Source of the DNA: Eupeodes corollae | Taxonomy: Eukaryota > Arthropoda > Insecta > Diptera > Syrphidae | DNA length: 64,000 bases | Reading direction: 5' to 3' | Assembly: GCF_945859685.1 (NCBI RefSeq) | Contig: NC_079149.1 | Coordinates: 128,180,065 to 128,244,064 of the forward strand | Program-made: the position numbers and the translations under genes | Notes under the pieces: model-generated | What the model saw: only the letters and a program-made list of their open reading frames with translations | The model's database searches: none | What the model was told of the DNA's origin: nothing | In this document: positions 12,518 through 25,070 of the stretch, in pieces | Numbering within the stretch: the stretch's first letter is position 1 | Layout of the letters: the number at the start of each line of letters is the position of its first letter

Positions 12518-13062
12518 CAGTCCCTGGCCATATTATTAGACGCACTTTATATTGTATGCAAAATTTTAATTTCCAGCTATTTTAATCAGGTTTTCGAATA
12601 TTGCAAAACATTTAAATTATTTTGTATGCAGAATATAAACTATTTCCTAAAAATAAAGATTTTTTTTTAAATTAATATTTTCCTTTTTTTGTTACTTTTG
12701 TAATTTTTTTTTTTTTCAATATTTTGTTGGACCTCCTTTTGCTTTGCAGCATACTGTCAATGCATGATTTGACTGCTTTCTGCATTTGTGGGTGGCGATT
12801 CCACACGTGATCTTTAGCTACTTCACTCTTCATCAGCTCCCAGACGTTTTCAATTGGGTTCACATCAGGGCTGTTTCCTGGCCAGTACAACAGAGGGATG
12901 TTTTCTTTCCTCAAATAAGTTTTAATGGACCGGACTGTGTGGCATGGAGCTGCATCTTGCATAAAAATGTAACCATACATACATTCTTGAACGTTGAAAA
13001 TATTGCGTATAATCTAATAATTATAAAAATTCTATAGCGTCTAATAATATGGCCAGGGACTG
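12518..13062 (-). mobile_element. Internally deleted Tc1 element with perfect 26-bp TIRs
   Basis: The left end 12518-12543 and the reverse complement of 13037-13062 are identical over 26 bases, beginning CAGTCCCTGGCCATATTATT. TA lies outside each end (12516-12517 and 13063-13064), the Tc1/mariner target duplication. On the minus strand 12980-12672 encodes the C-terminal half of a Tc1 transposase: the second catalytic aspartate in FMQDAAPCHT and the final acidic residue in NSPDVNPIENVWELMK. The N-terminal helix-turn-helix and first catalytic aspartate are gone. At 545 bp with identical ends, this is a non-autonomous derivative likely moved recently by a full-length relative. Confidence 0.9.
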
Positions 13063-13069
13063 TATGCTA

Positions 13070-13205
13070 TGATAAACCATGAGCCACCATTGCCGCCATA
13101 CGACCAGACATTCTGGAAAAAAGCAGCTAAACATTTTGGACTGATAGAATGGAATATGAAACTCTTAGTCGCGGCTAACATATGACGAAAATAATATTCA
13201 TAAAA
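13070..13205 (+). pseudogene. Transposase C-terminal remnant
   Basis: One frame with three stops reads TIAAIRPDILEK, then FWTDRMEYETLSRG, then HMTKIIF. This resembles the tail common to a group of insect IS630/Tc1/mariner transposases (ending W.DR...C..SRGGH..DI.F). It begins just outside the right TA of the 545-bp Tc1 element. Identification is by motif style only. Confidence 0.4.
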
Positions 13206-15980
13206 TTATCTAGCAGGTTAAAACTGTACAAAATTTACTAGTACAATATTTTAGTCTTGGATTATATTATTTTAAGTTATTTATTATAAGATAAATAATC
13301 CTAATTGCGGAAATGACAAAGTTAATTGATAACGACACAAAGCGCCTTATCCCTGAGTGAACCCTATTGACAACAATGAAATATCTCTCAATTAATTGTA
13401 ATTAATTGCCAACAATGCAATATCTCTCAATTAATTGTGACGAAAATAAGTGTACAATTTCTGAAAATAATATGCCCTTAGGAGAAAGTATGTTCTAGGC
13501 CTTGAAATATGTTCTAGGCCTTGAAATATGTACTTAGTCTCAAAAATATTTTATAAATACATTCAAATTTCAAGGCTTTTGATAGCATACATTTGAATAG
13601 GACTTCAAAATCACTCAATGACATCAGCTTTTCGAGATATTACACCATTCACCGTTTTGCAAGCTATTTCACTTCGCAAAGTAGTTTTTTTTAATTGAAT
13701 ATCTAATAATATAAATATTACCAGTAACTTTTAAATATTAGTCAATTCAATTCAAAATATCTATTTAAATTGCTGCAAAAACTCCGACTTCGATAGAATT
13801 GGCCATTGTTAATGAACATTTTTCAACTATAACCTTTGGCGAAACCAGCCTAAGAAATACGTTTTGATTTTAAAAAAGGCAGATCTGAGTCATTCCGATC
13901 ATTTGATGTTATAATGGTCTTAGCCTTCTTAAATTTTTGATAATAACACAGTATTAAATCCTATAACAGGTTATTGGCCTCAATTTTTATTTAAGTCCCA
14001 TATGAATTGATTTTCTTTGATAGGTGAAATTTTATCAAAACCTCTGACAGTAAGAGATTCAGATTATGGGGCCGCTAAAAAGTTCATCAACTGCTTTAAA
14101 AATTTAGATTTGTAGGCTAATACAAAAGGTAATCACAAGTTAGCATAATTCGTTCAACTCGGAATGAAAGGCATTATGGTGAGAAATAACTTGAGCAATT
14201 TTGTCGCATGCAGAAACGAAACCAGGTCTCTGGTGTTAATTCCAGAAAGCTCCATAAAATCTTCAAAGAATGCTTTCCCAAAGGATTGCATTACCATTCT
14301 AGGGGCTAAAGCGGAAGGCTTTTATAAGTTTTATAATGTTCTCTGGGACTTCCAGCTTATAATATGCTCAGGATATAGTCTTACTCATGTTAGTTGCATT
14401 CATCATATTTACCTGAAATAAGAAAAGAAAAAAAGTATTAATATGAGAGGTTTTATTATTTGTTATTTAAAAGAAAACACAAAACGATTGAGATTATAAT
14501 AAATTTGTAATTTGATCATTACACGTGCTACAGAAAATACCAAAACCTTCCCAAAAATTGCCTTGCATAGAGATACTATCAAAGTCAATGCACTGAATTC
14601 CAATAATCTTACTCGTGTCCCTAAGTATAGTTGTACACATCGAAACAGAAATAACTTAAATACCTGCCACAAATAGTTTTAATTTTTATTTCTGAAAATA
14701 AAATACATACTACCAGATATAGAGATCATTAAATTTATTTTGAATGAAAATTTTCAACGTCAAAGAGATGGGTCATTTTGGTGATGTATTTGCTCATTCT
14801 TAGAAAATAAATTTGTGACAGCACAACACCGACGGTCCGTCATCGGTGATGATGGCAGCCGGCACCAGATTACGAAGGAAAAACAAAAAAATAAGAGACC
14901 AAAGTAGCAAGCAAATTGCAAATAATGAATGAATTCCTGTTTAAATGCATTAGCTACAAATTGCACTGGTTCTGGTGGCGGTACTGGGCAATACTTGTTC
15001 GTAATACCAACATATTTAGAAATGTGGACAATTTCGAAGAGCACGAGAGAGAGAAAAATTTAATTGGCACTTAATAAACAAAAACAAATACAAATGTACA
15101 GCTATTTTGCTTAGTACGACAAACATTATAAATCATCAATCAGCTTCAGCTTCAGCATCATGCATCCTCTTTTGGTACACAAATTTTAAACATTGCCAGC
15201 CGTATCAAGTACAAAATATAACAAGGTAACGAACCTAAATTACAACAATGACCTGTGACAATCTAATTTAGTCGAAATCTGCATCTTGACATGTTTTTTT
15301 TTTCGTTCAAATTGAATTTAGATAAAATCTAATTTTAAATTAAGTGATATTGGCAAACAAATGCAAATTTTAATGTTGTCTTAGGTTATGTCCGATCGAC
15401 TTGAAATAAAACCGAAAATATGTTTCAATAACAAATACAGGGAGAAAGAGAGATGAAAACAGTTTTATTTTGTTTATATTTAGATGTGGGAGATTTCCAA
15501 TAATGCCGGTTGATTTTCTTTTCTAAATAAAATTACCATTTTTATAGTCACAGTATGACGGCTTTAAAATAAATCTAATGTCAGCAATGTTTTTAGATGT
15601 AACGCATCGTCTACAGTTTTCGTGGCATTGAATGAATTCTATTTTATTTTATTTAGAAGATGGTTTACGGGAATAAATTAAATCGGAGAAATTCAGGAAA
15701 TTAAATGTTTATTATAACATTTTTAAACATATGTACGTTAAGATGTTGGATATAAGACTAACAATGGACATAAAAGACATTGATACAACTATTCTTTTAT
15801 TGACCATGGTAGACATATAAAGTGCCATGTTTCAACAGCTGATTTGCTGCCTCAAACGTTAATAAAGGATTCTGAAAAGTTCTGTTTACTTTTGTACCCG
15901 GAGTACCCGGTTGGAGTAAGCAATCCTATACCCTGGCACGCTAACAAGAAGAATCAGCTTCATTAGCTTCAGCCATGAAC
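13206..15980. other. Non-coding stretch with short tandem duplications
   Basis: No gene is supported. Two local duplications are clear. One is an AACAATG(A/C)AATATCTCTC unit followed by AATTAATTGT, repeated around 13373 and 13412. The other is a 20-base unit (TATGTTCTAGGCCTTGAAA) repeated in tandem around 13489-13528. Open frames at 14164-14421 (+), 14463-14672 (-) and 14760-15044 (-) have no recognisable family motif. Confidence 0.45.
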
Positions 15981-16065
15981 TGCCTTAGACGACATTGACA
16001 TCATCGGAAGAACCCAACGAGCTGTATACATTCGTAAGCATTTAAACCAATCTGCACACAATTTG
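15980..16065 (+). pseudogene. RTE-like LINE reverse transcriptase remnant
   Basis: A short stretch reads LDDIDIIGRTQRAV followed by NQSAHNLG. In insect LINEs of this type the catalytic motif reads YADDIDIIGR, followed about 20 residues later by a GL..N segment. The flanking sequence to about 16330 has stops in all frames. Only the one motif supports the call. Confidence 0.5.
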
Positions 16066-16429
16066 GGTTGGGACTTGCACATTAGTAAGGATGCAATCAA
16101 GATGTGGAAACATTAATTTGAATTAGCACCCGATAAAAACATACAAAAAGAAATAACTTCAAGCTGCTTCTGTAAAGGACCATGTTCCCGGCAATAATCG
16201 ATTCGGAACTTGTATGGTTAGAATGAGGCATTTCGATTTCTTAACCACTTCTAATAGAACAACACGCGGGGAATTGATGGTATATGAGACAAGACGATTC
16301 CGTAGACGCTTCAAGAATGAACTGATATAATGGTACCTACGAACAGAATGTATTTTGTTAAGCTCCGGTGGTGGATCAACTAGCTAGAATGGGCGTACAG
16401 AAACCAGCTTAAAAAGACAAGTTAGTAGA

Positions 16430-17437
16430 TCATATGCTGGAAATACGACCCAGGATCCCCAACGGATTGAAGTGCCAGTTGTAATTAGTCCTGTTACTGC
16501 GGTTTTGATATCTAAAAACCATTATCTTTGACTTTGACGTATTTATTTTAAGGTTCCAAGTATCGCAATATTGTTTTAATATGTTAGTCTGGAGCTGCAA
16601 ATCTGGGTTATCGGTTAGAATGATAAGGTCATCTGCATATAAAAGCACCTTGATAAGTACATCTCCAAAAATAATAAGACCTGGAGTTTGATCTTCAATG
16701 ACATTGATAAAGAGAGAAAAAATCAAGGGACTCAAAATGCAACCCTCTGGAACTCCCGTTTCAGATTTAAATTGATTTGACAATCTCATACCAATTTTTA
16801 CTACTGAACTTGTGTTTGATATTAGTTGTTTATATGTTCTTATGAACTGTACATCTAAGTAAAAAGTAGTAACCTTCTGTTTATAGTGTCAAAGGCGGCT
16901 TTGAAATCTACAAAAAAATGCATTGATTTTTTTTTTATCAATAAAACGTCTAGCAACAATCGTTAAAGTAAAAATTTGGTCTATTGTAGAGATATTTGCT
17001 CGAAACCCAGCTTGGAAACAACTTATTTTATTATTCCTTTCAAACCAGGAAACAAGCCTTAAGTACAGTAATTAAGTAAACATTTTCCGCAGAGAGCTGA
17101 GAACAGAGATTGCCCTGAAGTTTTCCGGTAGGTTGGGATCTCCCTTTTTAAAAATCACAGAAATGTATGAAGATCGGAAGCTATTTGGAGTTGTCTCATC
17201 TATAAACATCTTGTTTATTAAAAGTAAAAGTTTTTCTAGAAATTATGAACTGGCATATTGGAACTCGACCAATATGCCATGTAAACCCGGAGACTTATTA
17301 TCTAGCATTGAAAATCGGGAATTTAACTCTTCAATATAAGTGAGTGGTTGTGCAAAACTTATGTTCATTTGACAAGAGTCTGTTGTGAAAAGTGTTTTGA
17401 AGTAAGTAGCCATTGTATCCACATCAATAGCAGACAC
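16430..17437 (-). pseudogene. LINE reverse transcriptase, 5'- and 3'-truncated
   Basis: On the minus strand, 17437-17243 encodes the linker before the reverse transcriptase (FKTLF...SPGLHGILVEF). A frameshifted middle reads LPENFRAISVLSSLRKMFT and CFQAGFRANISTIDQIFTL. 16789-16430 encodes the palm with TGVPEGCILSPLIFSLFIN and the catalytic box LLYADDLIIL. Frameshifts separate the pieces, so it is dead. It runs head-to-head with the related LINE at 18090-20125, about 650 bases away. The clade was not determined. Confidence 0.85.
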
Positions 17438-17439
17438 CG

Positions 17440-18089
17440 TTGACTTATTATTTCGGTGAGCTCGAATAAAATAATTGCCCTGATATTATACACTATCGAC
17501 TCCAGTGTATTTTTAAATATGAGTTGTTATAAGGCGTCAAAAATTGGCAAATTATATCAGTTATTTTTTTTAATCTTCGGAACTTTGAATAAGAATATAA
17601 GACAGAATTATTGTTGGAATTATTTTTTTAAAATAAATATGATTGCTGAGACTTGTTTTGACGGACGACGAGTTTCATAATTCATTCGATAATACCAACT
17701 TTGCACTACTTTTTGAATGCAATTCACTCGTTTGTGGGCTTAAATTAATGACTTATAATTTGACCACGTCTGAAAATGATGTTGTCACTAAATGAATTGT
17801 TAAACCTTACTGAAAAGTAATGTCAACAACAGATTAGTTATCGCAATTTGATGTAACCCTTAGTTATATAAAATGCTTCAAAAACACTTTATCATTCCAA
17901 TGGGCTTTCAAAGAATTGACATAACCATGATAATTTTTTAAAGTTTGTATAGCAACTTTGCGAAATAAGAAAAGCAATACTTCTAATGAATCCAACATGC
18001 AACATGTACATGACGTTCCATCTTATAATAAAGATTGGATATATGTAATTTATAATTTCGTATTTTAAATGGATCAAAGTTTAGGATTG
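17440..18089. other. AT-rich spacer between divergent LINE fragments
   Basis: No coding motif. Frames at 17456-17680 and 17892-18077 lack family features. It may contain the diverged 5' parts of one or both LINEs. Confidence 0.4.
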
Positions 18090-20125
18090 GTATAAACATA
18101 CCCACATTGGATTTAAAAATACATTTTCAATCTCTTTTAAATGTCGAGAAGTCAACTCTAACTTTTCAGTATTGCGTCAATTACATCAACGATCAAAAAA
18201 TGGACCAGCCTTTCACAATTACAGAACTAAGAGCATTACTAGTTGAAATGAAGGATGCCAAAACTCCTGGAGAAGATCAAATCCCTCACGAATTTTATAA
18301 GTATTGTTCTGACGATTTTGCCAACTGATTGTATCCCTCCATGGTTTGAATCATTTGTTATTCTTCCAGTTTTCAAAAAAAGAAACCAAAATGTGGTTGA
18401 AAACTATAGAGTGATTTCACTACTTAATACAATCCGCAAGATATTTGGAAGTATTGTGTGTAAGCGCTAAACCAATTGGGTTGAGGACCATCAAATACTA
18501 AGTGAAATTAAAGCTGGCTTTCGTCAAGGATATTCCACTGTGGGTCAAATTTTTACACTTAGTACTATTGTCAATATCAAACGCACTCAGAGTAAAAAAG
18601 TTTATGCTTATTTTTATGGACTTTAAATCCGCATTTGACAGTGTCGATAGGGATTTAATGTTTTATAAAGTATCGGTATTGGGTCTACCATTTAAAAGTG
18701 GAAAACACTTTTAAAAAAAATGTATACAAATTGCTAAGCCAAATTTTGGGACGGGACCTTGATGTCGGAAAGTTTTTTGACTCCTATGGGATTGAGACAA
18801 GGATGTATCTTGAGCACACTACTGTTCTGCCTCTTCCTTGATGATATATTAAGTTATTTAAACGGTGGGATTGATATACGAGGCAGTCTAATCAAAGTCT
18901 TGATGTATGCTGTTGACATTGTGATGTTAGCCGACACTCCAATAAAACTTCAGATGATGATTACCAAATCGGAAGAGTACTGCAAAAAAAGGAACTTAAC
19001 CGTAAATCGTGCAAAATCTCAGATAATGGTATTTAGTAGTGGTAAGGGACTTCGGAGTGGTAATTTTAATTGGAAACTTGATGGGGTTCCTGTAGAAATA
19101 GTAGACAACTACAAATATCTTGGCTTGATAATGACGCCACAAAATAGTATGAAGTTTCATTTAGGAGAAAAACTAAAAAGTTCAAAAAATGCTATCAACT
19201 CTACTTGATTCAGCTGCATGAACAATAAAAATATTGGTCTACATGCAAAATACCAGATATTTGAGGCTACTGCTCGATCAATTATGTTGGATGCAGCCCA
19301 GGTTTGGGGATACCTTAAATATGAGACTGTCGAATAACTGCTTAGATTTTTTCTCAAACGAGTACTACACCTGCCCATGTCAACGACCACTTATATGTTA
19401 CATATTGAAACTGGACTCCCACCAATATACATCACAACACTGAAACTACATTCCGACAACATCCTTAAAGTGCTTACCATGAATGTATCTCGTCTTCCTA
19501 AAAGAGTAGCAACCTGGAAAAAAAATCGTCATGTTTTGAAAAGTGGAAGAAATTGGCTGAGAAGACCGGATGTCCGCTCAATCTAGAAACTTTTAACTTT
19601 CATCAAATGAAATCAGAGTTATACAATATTCTGCATGAAATTATGCACAAATCATTTATCGAAGAAGCACAATCTTCAATATACAGAGTATATTATCCCA
19701 AGCTCGAGCACGATCTCAGCAAGAAAAGTTATTTCGGAAATAACGAGAGTGTTAATAAAATATCTACCATACCCCACCTCCCAATCCAATGTAGTATGTG
19801 TAATCTGAATACTCGTGAAGATATAATGCATTTTGTGGGAATATGTCCATTACTTAAAGAAATACGAAAACTATACCTAGGAAAAGCTATTTTCACAACG
19901 GAAGAAGTTATTTATCTTTTGAATGGAAATGATTGATTGATTACGATATCGAAACCAAATTCTAAGAGAAGAATTTTAATTATTATAATTATAGGTAACT
20001 TGAGTAACTATTATGTTAAATTATAATTATATTGTCAATCTGACAGACGGCTTTTGCCATGTCATAAAAGATTTATAAACCTTATGTAAATTCTTTTAAA
20101 TTATTGTATCTAATAAAACCATATT
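18090..20125 (+). pseudogene. LINE reverse transcriptase with C-terminal zinc knuckle
   Basis: Several frames together give, in order: the pre-RT linker with AKTPGEDQIPHEFYKY (about 18260-18300); NYRVISLLNTIRKIFGSIV (about 18400-18455); AGFRQGYSTVGQIFTLS (about 18512); the palm motif MGLRQGCILSTLLF (about 18790); and a catalytic box reading LMYAVDIVML at about 18900, where the usual YADD has become YAVD. This is followed by the thumb with YKYLGLIMTP. A C-terminal region (19370-19936) contains ETGLPPIYITTLKLH and the knuckle CSMCNLNTREDIMHFVGICP. Stops and frameshifts near 18470, 18600, 19207 and 19580 plus the lost aspartate make it inactive. The 3' part contains AATAAAACC near 20112. The same family recurs at 33863-36462 and about 45575-46195. 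Confidence 0.88.
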
Positions 20126-20129
20126 CTAA

Positions 20130-22640
20130 TCTAAAAAAAAATCTTAGAAAAAAGCTTATCTCTTAAAACTACTGCTGATATAGACGATCAACGAATCTCC
20201 GAAAATATCATATTTTGCTTCGTTTCATAAATCTGTGTTATACAAAACCCTCCAAAAAGAGAAATGATCTTATTTTCCTTCTTAGATTCATACATTTTTA
20301 AGATTGAATAAAAAAATTTAGAATTGATTGCTTTTGAAAAAAGTAATATTGCAAACAAAACACTTATATTTTAAAAGGTGTTTATTTAAAAAAAAAAAAA
20401 AAAAAAAAACATAACAATAATACAAATTTTTAAAATTATAAAAGATAAAGTTATCTAGATCACATGAGTGAAAAACTATCTTCAGATAAGATAATAATTA
20501 CAAATTACCTATTTCATTGAATAACTCTTCCCACGTACATTATTCTCTCTTTCTCTCCCTTTCTTTCTCACTTGTATTTTTATTTGTAATATTATAACCA
20601 CATCTAATTGAATCATTGACAGTGACTCAATTTCTCCTCGCCCAAGGCAGTCTCAATTTAAAATTTAAACTTGAGCAATTATTTACTAGGCATAAGGTTG
20701 GTGCACAGAGTCTAGAGGCAAAAAGTTCAAAAGATACTTCGTTTCGTTTGTCCTTCAGGTGAGATTAGCAATGAAAAATTAATCACCGTGTAACTTTTAC
20801 GCTGAAGAAGAAGAAGAAGAGTTTCGAATATACTCTACTCGTAGTTGTTAATTTAATTTAACAATTCAATTTGTTTAACAAGTAAAAAAAAAAAACATAC
20901 CAAGAAGCCAAAGTTAATCGAGAAAGAAAATAATAAGAAAAAAGATTACGTCCTTGTGAAAGTTTCATTTCTAGACTCTCTCAGATAATACCCACACTCC
21001 ACAATCTCTCGTCGACGTCGTCGTCACAACACTTTTATTTTAATTCAGCGATCAAAGCGATTTTTGTTGCGTACAGCTATACTAGCTGAAAAAACAACAA
21101 CAAAAATCGCAATTTCTCTATATAAATGAATTGTATAACAAAATGTGAACAGATAGAAATAAAAATAAAATAATAAACCAATCAAACGTATATTTGTGTT
21201 AAACAATTCAAAAATAGATTTTTCCTGTAGAACAGCAGCAGTAGCACCAGAAGTTTTCTCTTTGTTTATTTATTTTGCTCTAATAGTTAGTATTTGACTT
21301 TATACCGAGTACGCGTTTAACATACGTGGGGTGGGGGCTATTTTTATAAAACAAAAAATAGATACAAGGGGGAAATAATAAAAATCCCAGTCAAATGTTG
21401 TTTTTTTTTTTATTTAGGAAGACAAATTTTGTAAAAAAAAAAAGAAAGAAAAAGTAATTTCTTTGATTTATATAACATACTATTGATGCATAGACAGACT
21501 TTGGAAACTGCTGTTTTTGGAATAAGATGGGTTTTAGGTTCTTATGAGGTCATAAACAAATTTGGCAAAACGCAAGCACGCAGTGCAATGACGTGCCAAG
21601 TTGTGTTGGCATAATGTTATGGACACGCAAATGCGTGGAGCGTGGAACTTACGAGTGTGGGCATAATCAATGTCAAGGGGCGAATGAGAAAGGAAAGGGT
21701 TTTCTCTAGTCATAATTTATTTAATTTTTTTGTGTTTACTCTTTCCAACTTTCAGCTCTTTTTTTGTATACCCATATAAATCATATAAAAAGACTTTTTA
21801 TAAAAAAAAAAGAAATCTTAAGCAAATTTTTCATCAAGTGGAAGTTTATTTGGTAAAAAAAAAATTCAACTTTCAATTAGAAATTAGGTATTTTTAAAGA
21901 AAAAATCAACAAAATACAAATGATTCTTTGTGAGTCTTCATTCGGAAAAATATAATTTGAAATTTCATGCTTATTGGCAATTGTTTAAAGATCTTTTGCC
22001 ATTAATCTTGCCCATCCCATCCAAAGAAGAACACATAAATCTAAAAGTTTATATGGAAAGCGTTCGTGTCAGTGGAAGATTTTTCTTAATTTTGACATTA
22101 ATTTCATTTGTTGTTTCTTTTTTGTTTAAACAAAAAATTATATTATGGGTTTATCCACCCACTATTCTATTCTTGCACTTACTGCAGAGAGAGATTGATC
22201 TATGATGACAAAAGCAAGTCCATATTTTGTCCACTTTTGACAATAAAAGTATTCCACCCGATGATGGAGAAACATCTCCGAAACGCGTCGTGTATATTTA
22301 GAATATAATTAAACTTAAGTTGTAACATTAAAATGTAAATAATAAATAAAAACTAAAAAACTCATATTTATTTCTTTATTCTCATAAATCTAAAATACAA
22401 GTTGGAGACAAGTAAACCTAATCATGTATGTAAATAAAGTAAGTTGTATTTAAAAATAGGGTGTTTTTAACTTTATGAAGTTTAGTTACTTAGTGAGAAG
22501 TTTTGATGGTTGTTGTCTAGTGTTGAAAATTTCAAACTATAAGGTTTGGCAATCTATCATAAAACCTTTAAGAGCTAGAACAACACGTTCAAATTGTGAA
22601 AATTTACCTTTCAAAAATTAATCTTTTCGCGAAGCTCAAA
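20130..22640. other. Non-coding stretch with microsatellites
   Basis: Holds a long poly-A run (about 20390-20409), a (GAA)n/(AGA)n tract near 20806-20822 and a (GTC)n-like tract near 21011-21024. The plus-strand frame 21930-22205 (91 aa, hydrophobic) has no recognisable family and is not called. 22545-22640 is copy 2 of the dispersed repeat at 11160-11260. Confidence 0.4.
22545..22640. repeat. Dispersed repeat, copy 2
   Basis: Partner of the repeat at 11160-11260, sharing ATCAT(A/G)AAAC, AGCTAGAACAAC and TTCGCGAA in the same order and orientation. The class is unknown. Confidence 0.45.
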
Positions 22641-23314
22641 TTTCGTCTATTTTACCATGTTTTACACTTATCGACCGCACATACAGAACACATCGCGGAC
22701 ACAAGGGGTAACTCATTAACCCCTGATGAAAAACCCAATTGAACATGATTTGTGGATATTTTAAGACTTTTAGCTGATTTTAGTTGTTTAATTTAAAGTC
22801 GATTAAACAAAGCTTATTTGTATTGAAGAATGGTTACGGCCAAACTGGTGTAACTAATAACTCTGGGATAAGGAAACTAAGCGCAGTCACTTCTAAAACT
22901 TGCCTGCCACATTCAGGTGTCATTTGTTGTATTAATTTGAAAGGTTCAAGACCTCTTATTACACTTTTTAAAACCTTGGGTAAGGAATCAACCCGTGCGG
23001 ATGTTAAGGGTTAACGATTTCTGTTTAAATGGATTAGTCAAAAAGTTAAGTCATTGATTAATGCCGAGGTACTAACACACATTATAACATAAGTCTTATA
23101 CAAGCTTGGTCAAAATTTGATCAAGAAAAATTTCTTAGAAAAAAAGTTATTGACATTTTTTTTTTAAATTAGAGGCGTTTGATGTTATATTTAAACAAAA
23201 GTTTTTTTAGAAAATCTTTTAGGACATGGTTAATACTTCATATCGGCGTTTCGACAATTCTGCTTGTAAAGTTCTGTTCACTTGATTAGACCACATATTT
23301 TTTTTGTACATAAA

Positions 23315-24910
23315 GGGGATTTCTCATTTTATAAGGGACATCCGGCCCGGAGTGTACACCAATGAATTTGGTATCAAAGGTTGTTCTAAGCCGGATATAT
23401 CTGCAAAAATATTTTGTCGATAACTCATGGGAGATCCGAGATATTTGAGATTGAAGTTCGAAATGTGCAACCATTAAAAATCAGCACTATTTCGACATAA
23501 ATGCTAATATCTTTGGATATAAAAAAGCTAGGAAAAAGTAAAAAGGTATTAAAATAAAGGTGTCAAAAATATACTTCAAATGAAACTAAAATTACATTTC
23601 TTTGATTTATATATTTTGAGTTACTTTTAATCAAACCTTTGAATAACAGCATTTTTTAGGCAAACCTTTGTACAATAATACCTTTTAAAATTCAATGATG
23701 ATATTAATTTTTTTTGGCACCAATAAGTAGCTTAGTTCACAACCTTTATTTTCATATATTATTTTTTAGGGTTTCTTCAACAATTTATTCATTTTGGCAA
23801 TAATAATTAAAAAATATGCCCCCAAAATACAAACAAAAATCTTATAACTAACACTATAATGTTAGAAGAGTAGCATGTGAGCGGTATAAGCTTAACATAC
23901 AGGAAAGAGTTAACCTCTCACGCTATTAAATATCTGTCAATAAGTTTTTTTCCGTTATATTTTTTGGTTTGATGCAGTTGATATTTGGTTTTTTGATATG
24001 ATTTCTTCTTAAAATATGTTTTTTGACAAAAATGGATTACGATTCAACTTTTAATGAAAATCCAAGTAACGTAAATAGTTCCCAAGTGCAAAGAAACGAA
24101 CCTTCAGGTGTGGGAAATCGAAGACAGGTATGCGTTAATTCCCAAAGGTCAATTTTACGTTTTAGATCGCATATGCTTTCATCAAATAATGAGGGACAAG
24201 TTGGAATAAGGAACATCGTAATTGAATGGGTAGCTCCTCTTCAGGTAAAATTAATAAAAATAGAAGACTCGTTATTTTGTGAAATAGCTTTTATTTCCAT
24301 GCATTTTCTTAAAGGTGCATGATTCAGATCGAATTTGCCATAGATGTTGGGTGCGCGCTGACAGAATTTCAGGTCATGCTCCAATGATTGTAAATGCAGC
24401 GCAACCCAAGTGCATATTTTTGAATTATTATTGGCAAAATGAATAAATTGTTGAAGAAACCCTAAAAAAATTATATATGAAAATAAAGGTTGTGAACTAA
24501 GCTACTTATTGGTGCCAAAAAAAATTAATATCATCATTGAATTTTAAAAGATATTATTGTACAAAGGTTTGCCTAAAAAATGCTGTTATTCAAAGGTTTG
24601 ATTAAAAGTAACTCAAAATATATAAATCAAAGAAATGTAATTTTAGTTTCATTTGAAGTATATTTTTGACACCTTTATTTTAATACCTTTTTACTTTTTC
24701 CTAGCTTTTTTATATCCAAAGATATTAGCATTTATGTCGAAATAGTGCTGATTTTTAATGGTTGCACATTTCGAACTTCAATCTCAAATATCTCGGATCT
24801 CCCATGAGTTATCGACAAAATATTTTTGCAGATATATCCGGCTTAGAACAACCTTTAATTTGATACCAATTTCATTGGTGTACACTCCGGGCCGAAAATG
24901 AGCATACCCC
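23315..24910. mobile_element. Foldback element with ~490-bp TIRs, Spy-like insertion between AAA and TTT
   Basis: The arms 23315-23808 and 24423-24910 are inverted copies of each other, nearly identical apart from small indels near the outer tips. The loop is about 614 bp. The ends are GGGGATTTCTCATTTT (left) and GGGGTATGCTCATTTT (right, reverse-complemented). The flanks are ...CATAAA on the left and TTTGATTTTTT on the right, with no direct duplication. The undisturbed sister arm of the host Tc1 (reverse complement of 26410-26440) reads CATAAATTTGATTTTTTT, so the insertion fell exactly between AAA and TTT. Spy elements, a group related to PIF/Harbinger, are known to insert at AAA|TTT without target duplication. 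The assignment is inferred from this, and no DDE transposase is present. Confidence 0.75.
24032..24446 (+). CDS. Two-exon small protein with a C..C/H-rich motif, cargo of the foldback element
   Basis: Exon 1 runs from ATG at 24032 to 24244 (71 codons) and exon 2 from 24315 to the stop at 24444-24446, joined by a 70-bp intron with GTAAAA at its start and TTAAAG at its end. The predicted protein is 114 residues. Exon 1 is polar and contains RRQVCVNSQRSILRFRSHML. Exon 2 begins VHDSDRICHRCWVRADRISG, a likely metal-binding CxxCW motif preceded by histidine. The reading frame runs a few residues into the right inverted arm. It has no stops across the splice, which argues for recent function. It is not a transposase. 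A DNA-binding accessory protein of the element is one possibility, inferred only from position and cysteines. Confidence 0.5.
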
Positions 24911-25070
24911 TTTGATTTTTTATAGGTGTGTGCAAGAATTATCAAGCAATTACATTTTTTAGAAAGCTTATTAAGTTCTTAACAACAAAAAAAATGGTAG
25001 GTGAGTGGAAGATAACGGATATTTTTTCTCTTTTTTGTATATGCTGTAAGAAAAAGTGAAGTTTTTTTTT

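Noticed and set aside
14164..14421. 85-codon plus-strand frame
   Set aside because: No motif, and no related copy seen in the window.
21930..22205. 91-codon plus-strand frame
   Set aside because: Hydrophobic, but with no recognisable domain and no neighbouring exons.
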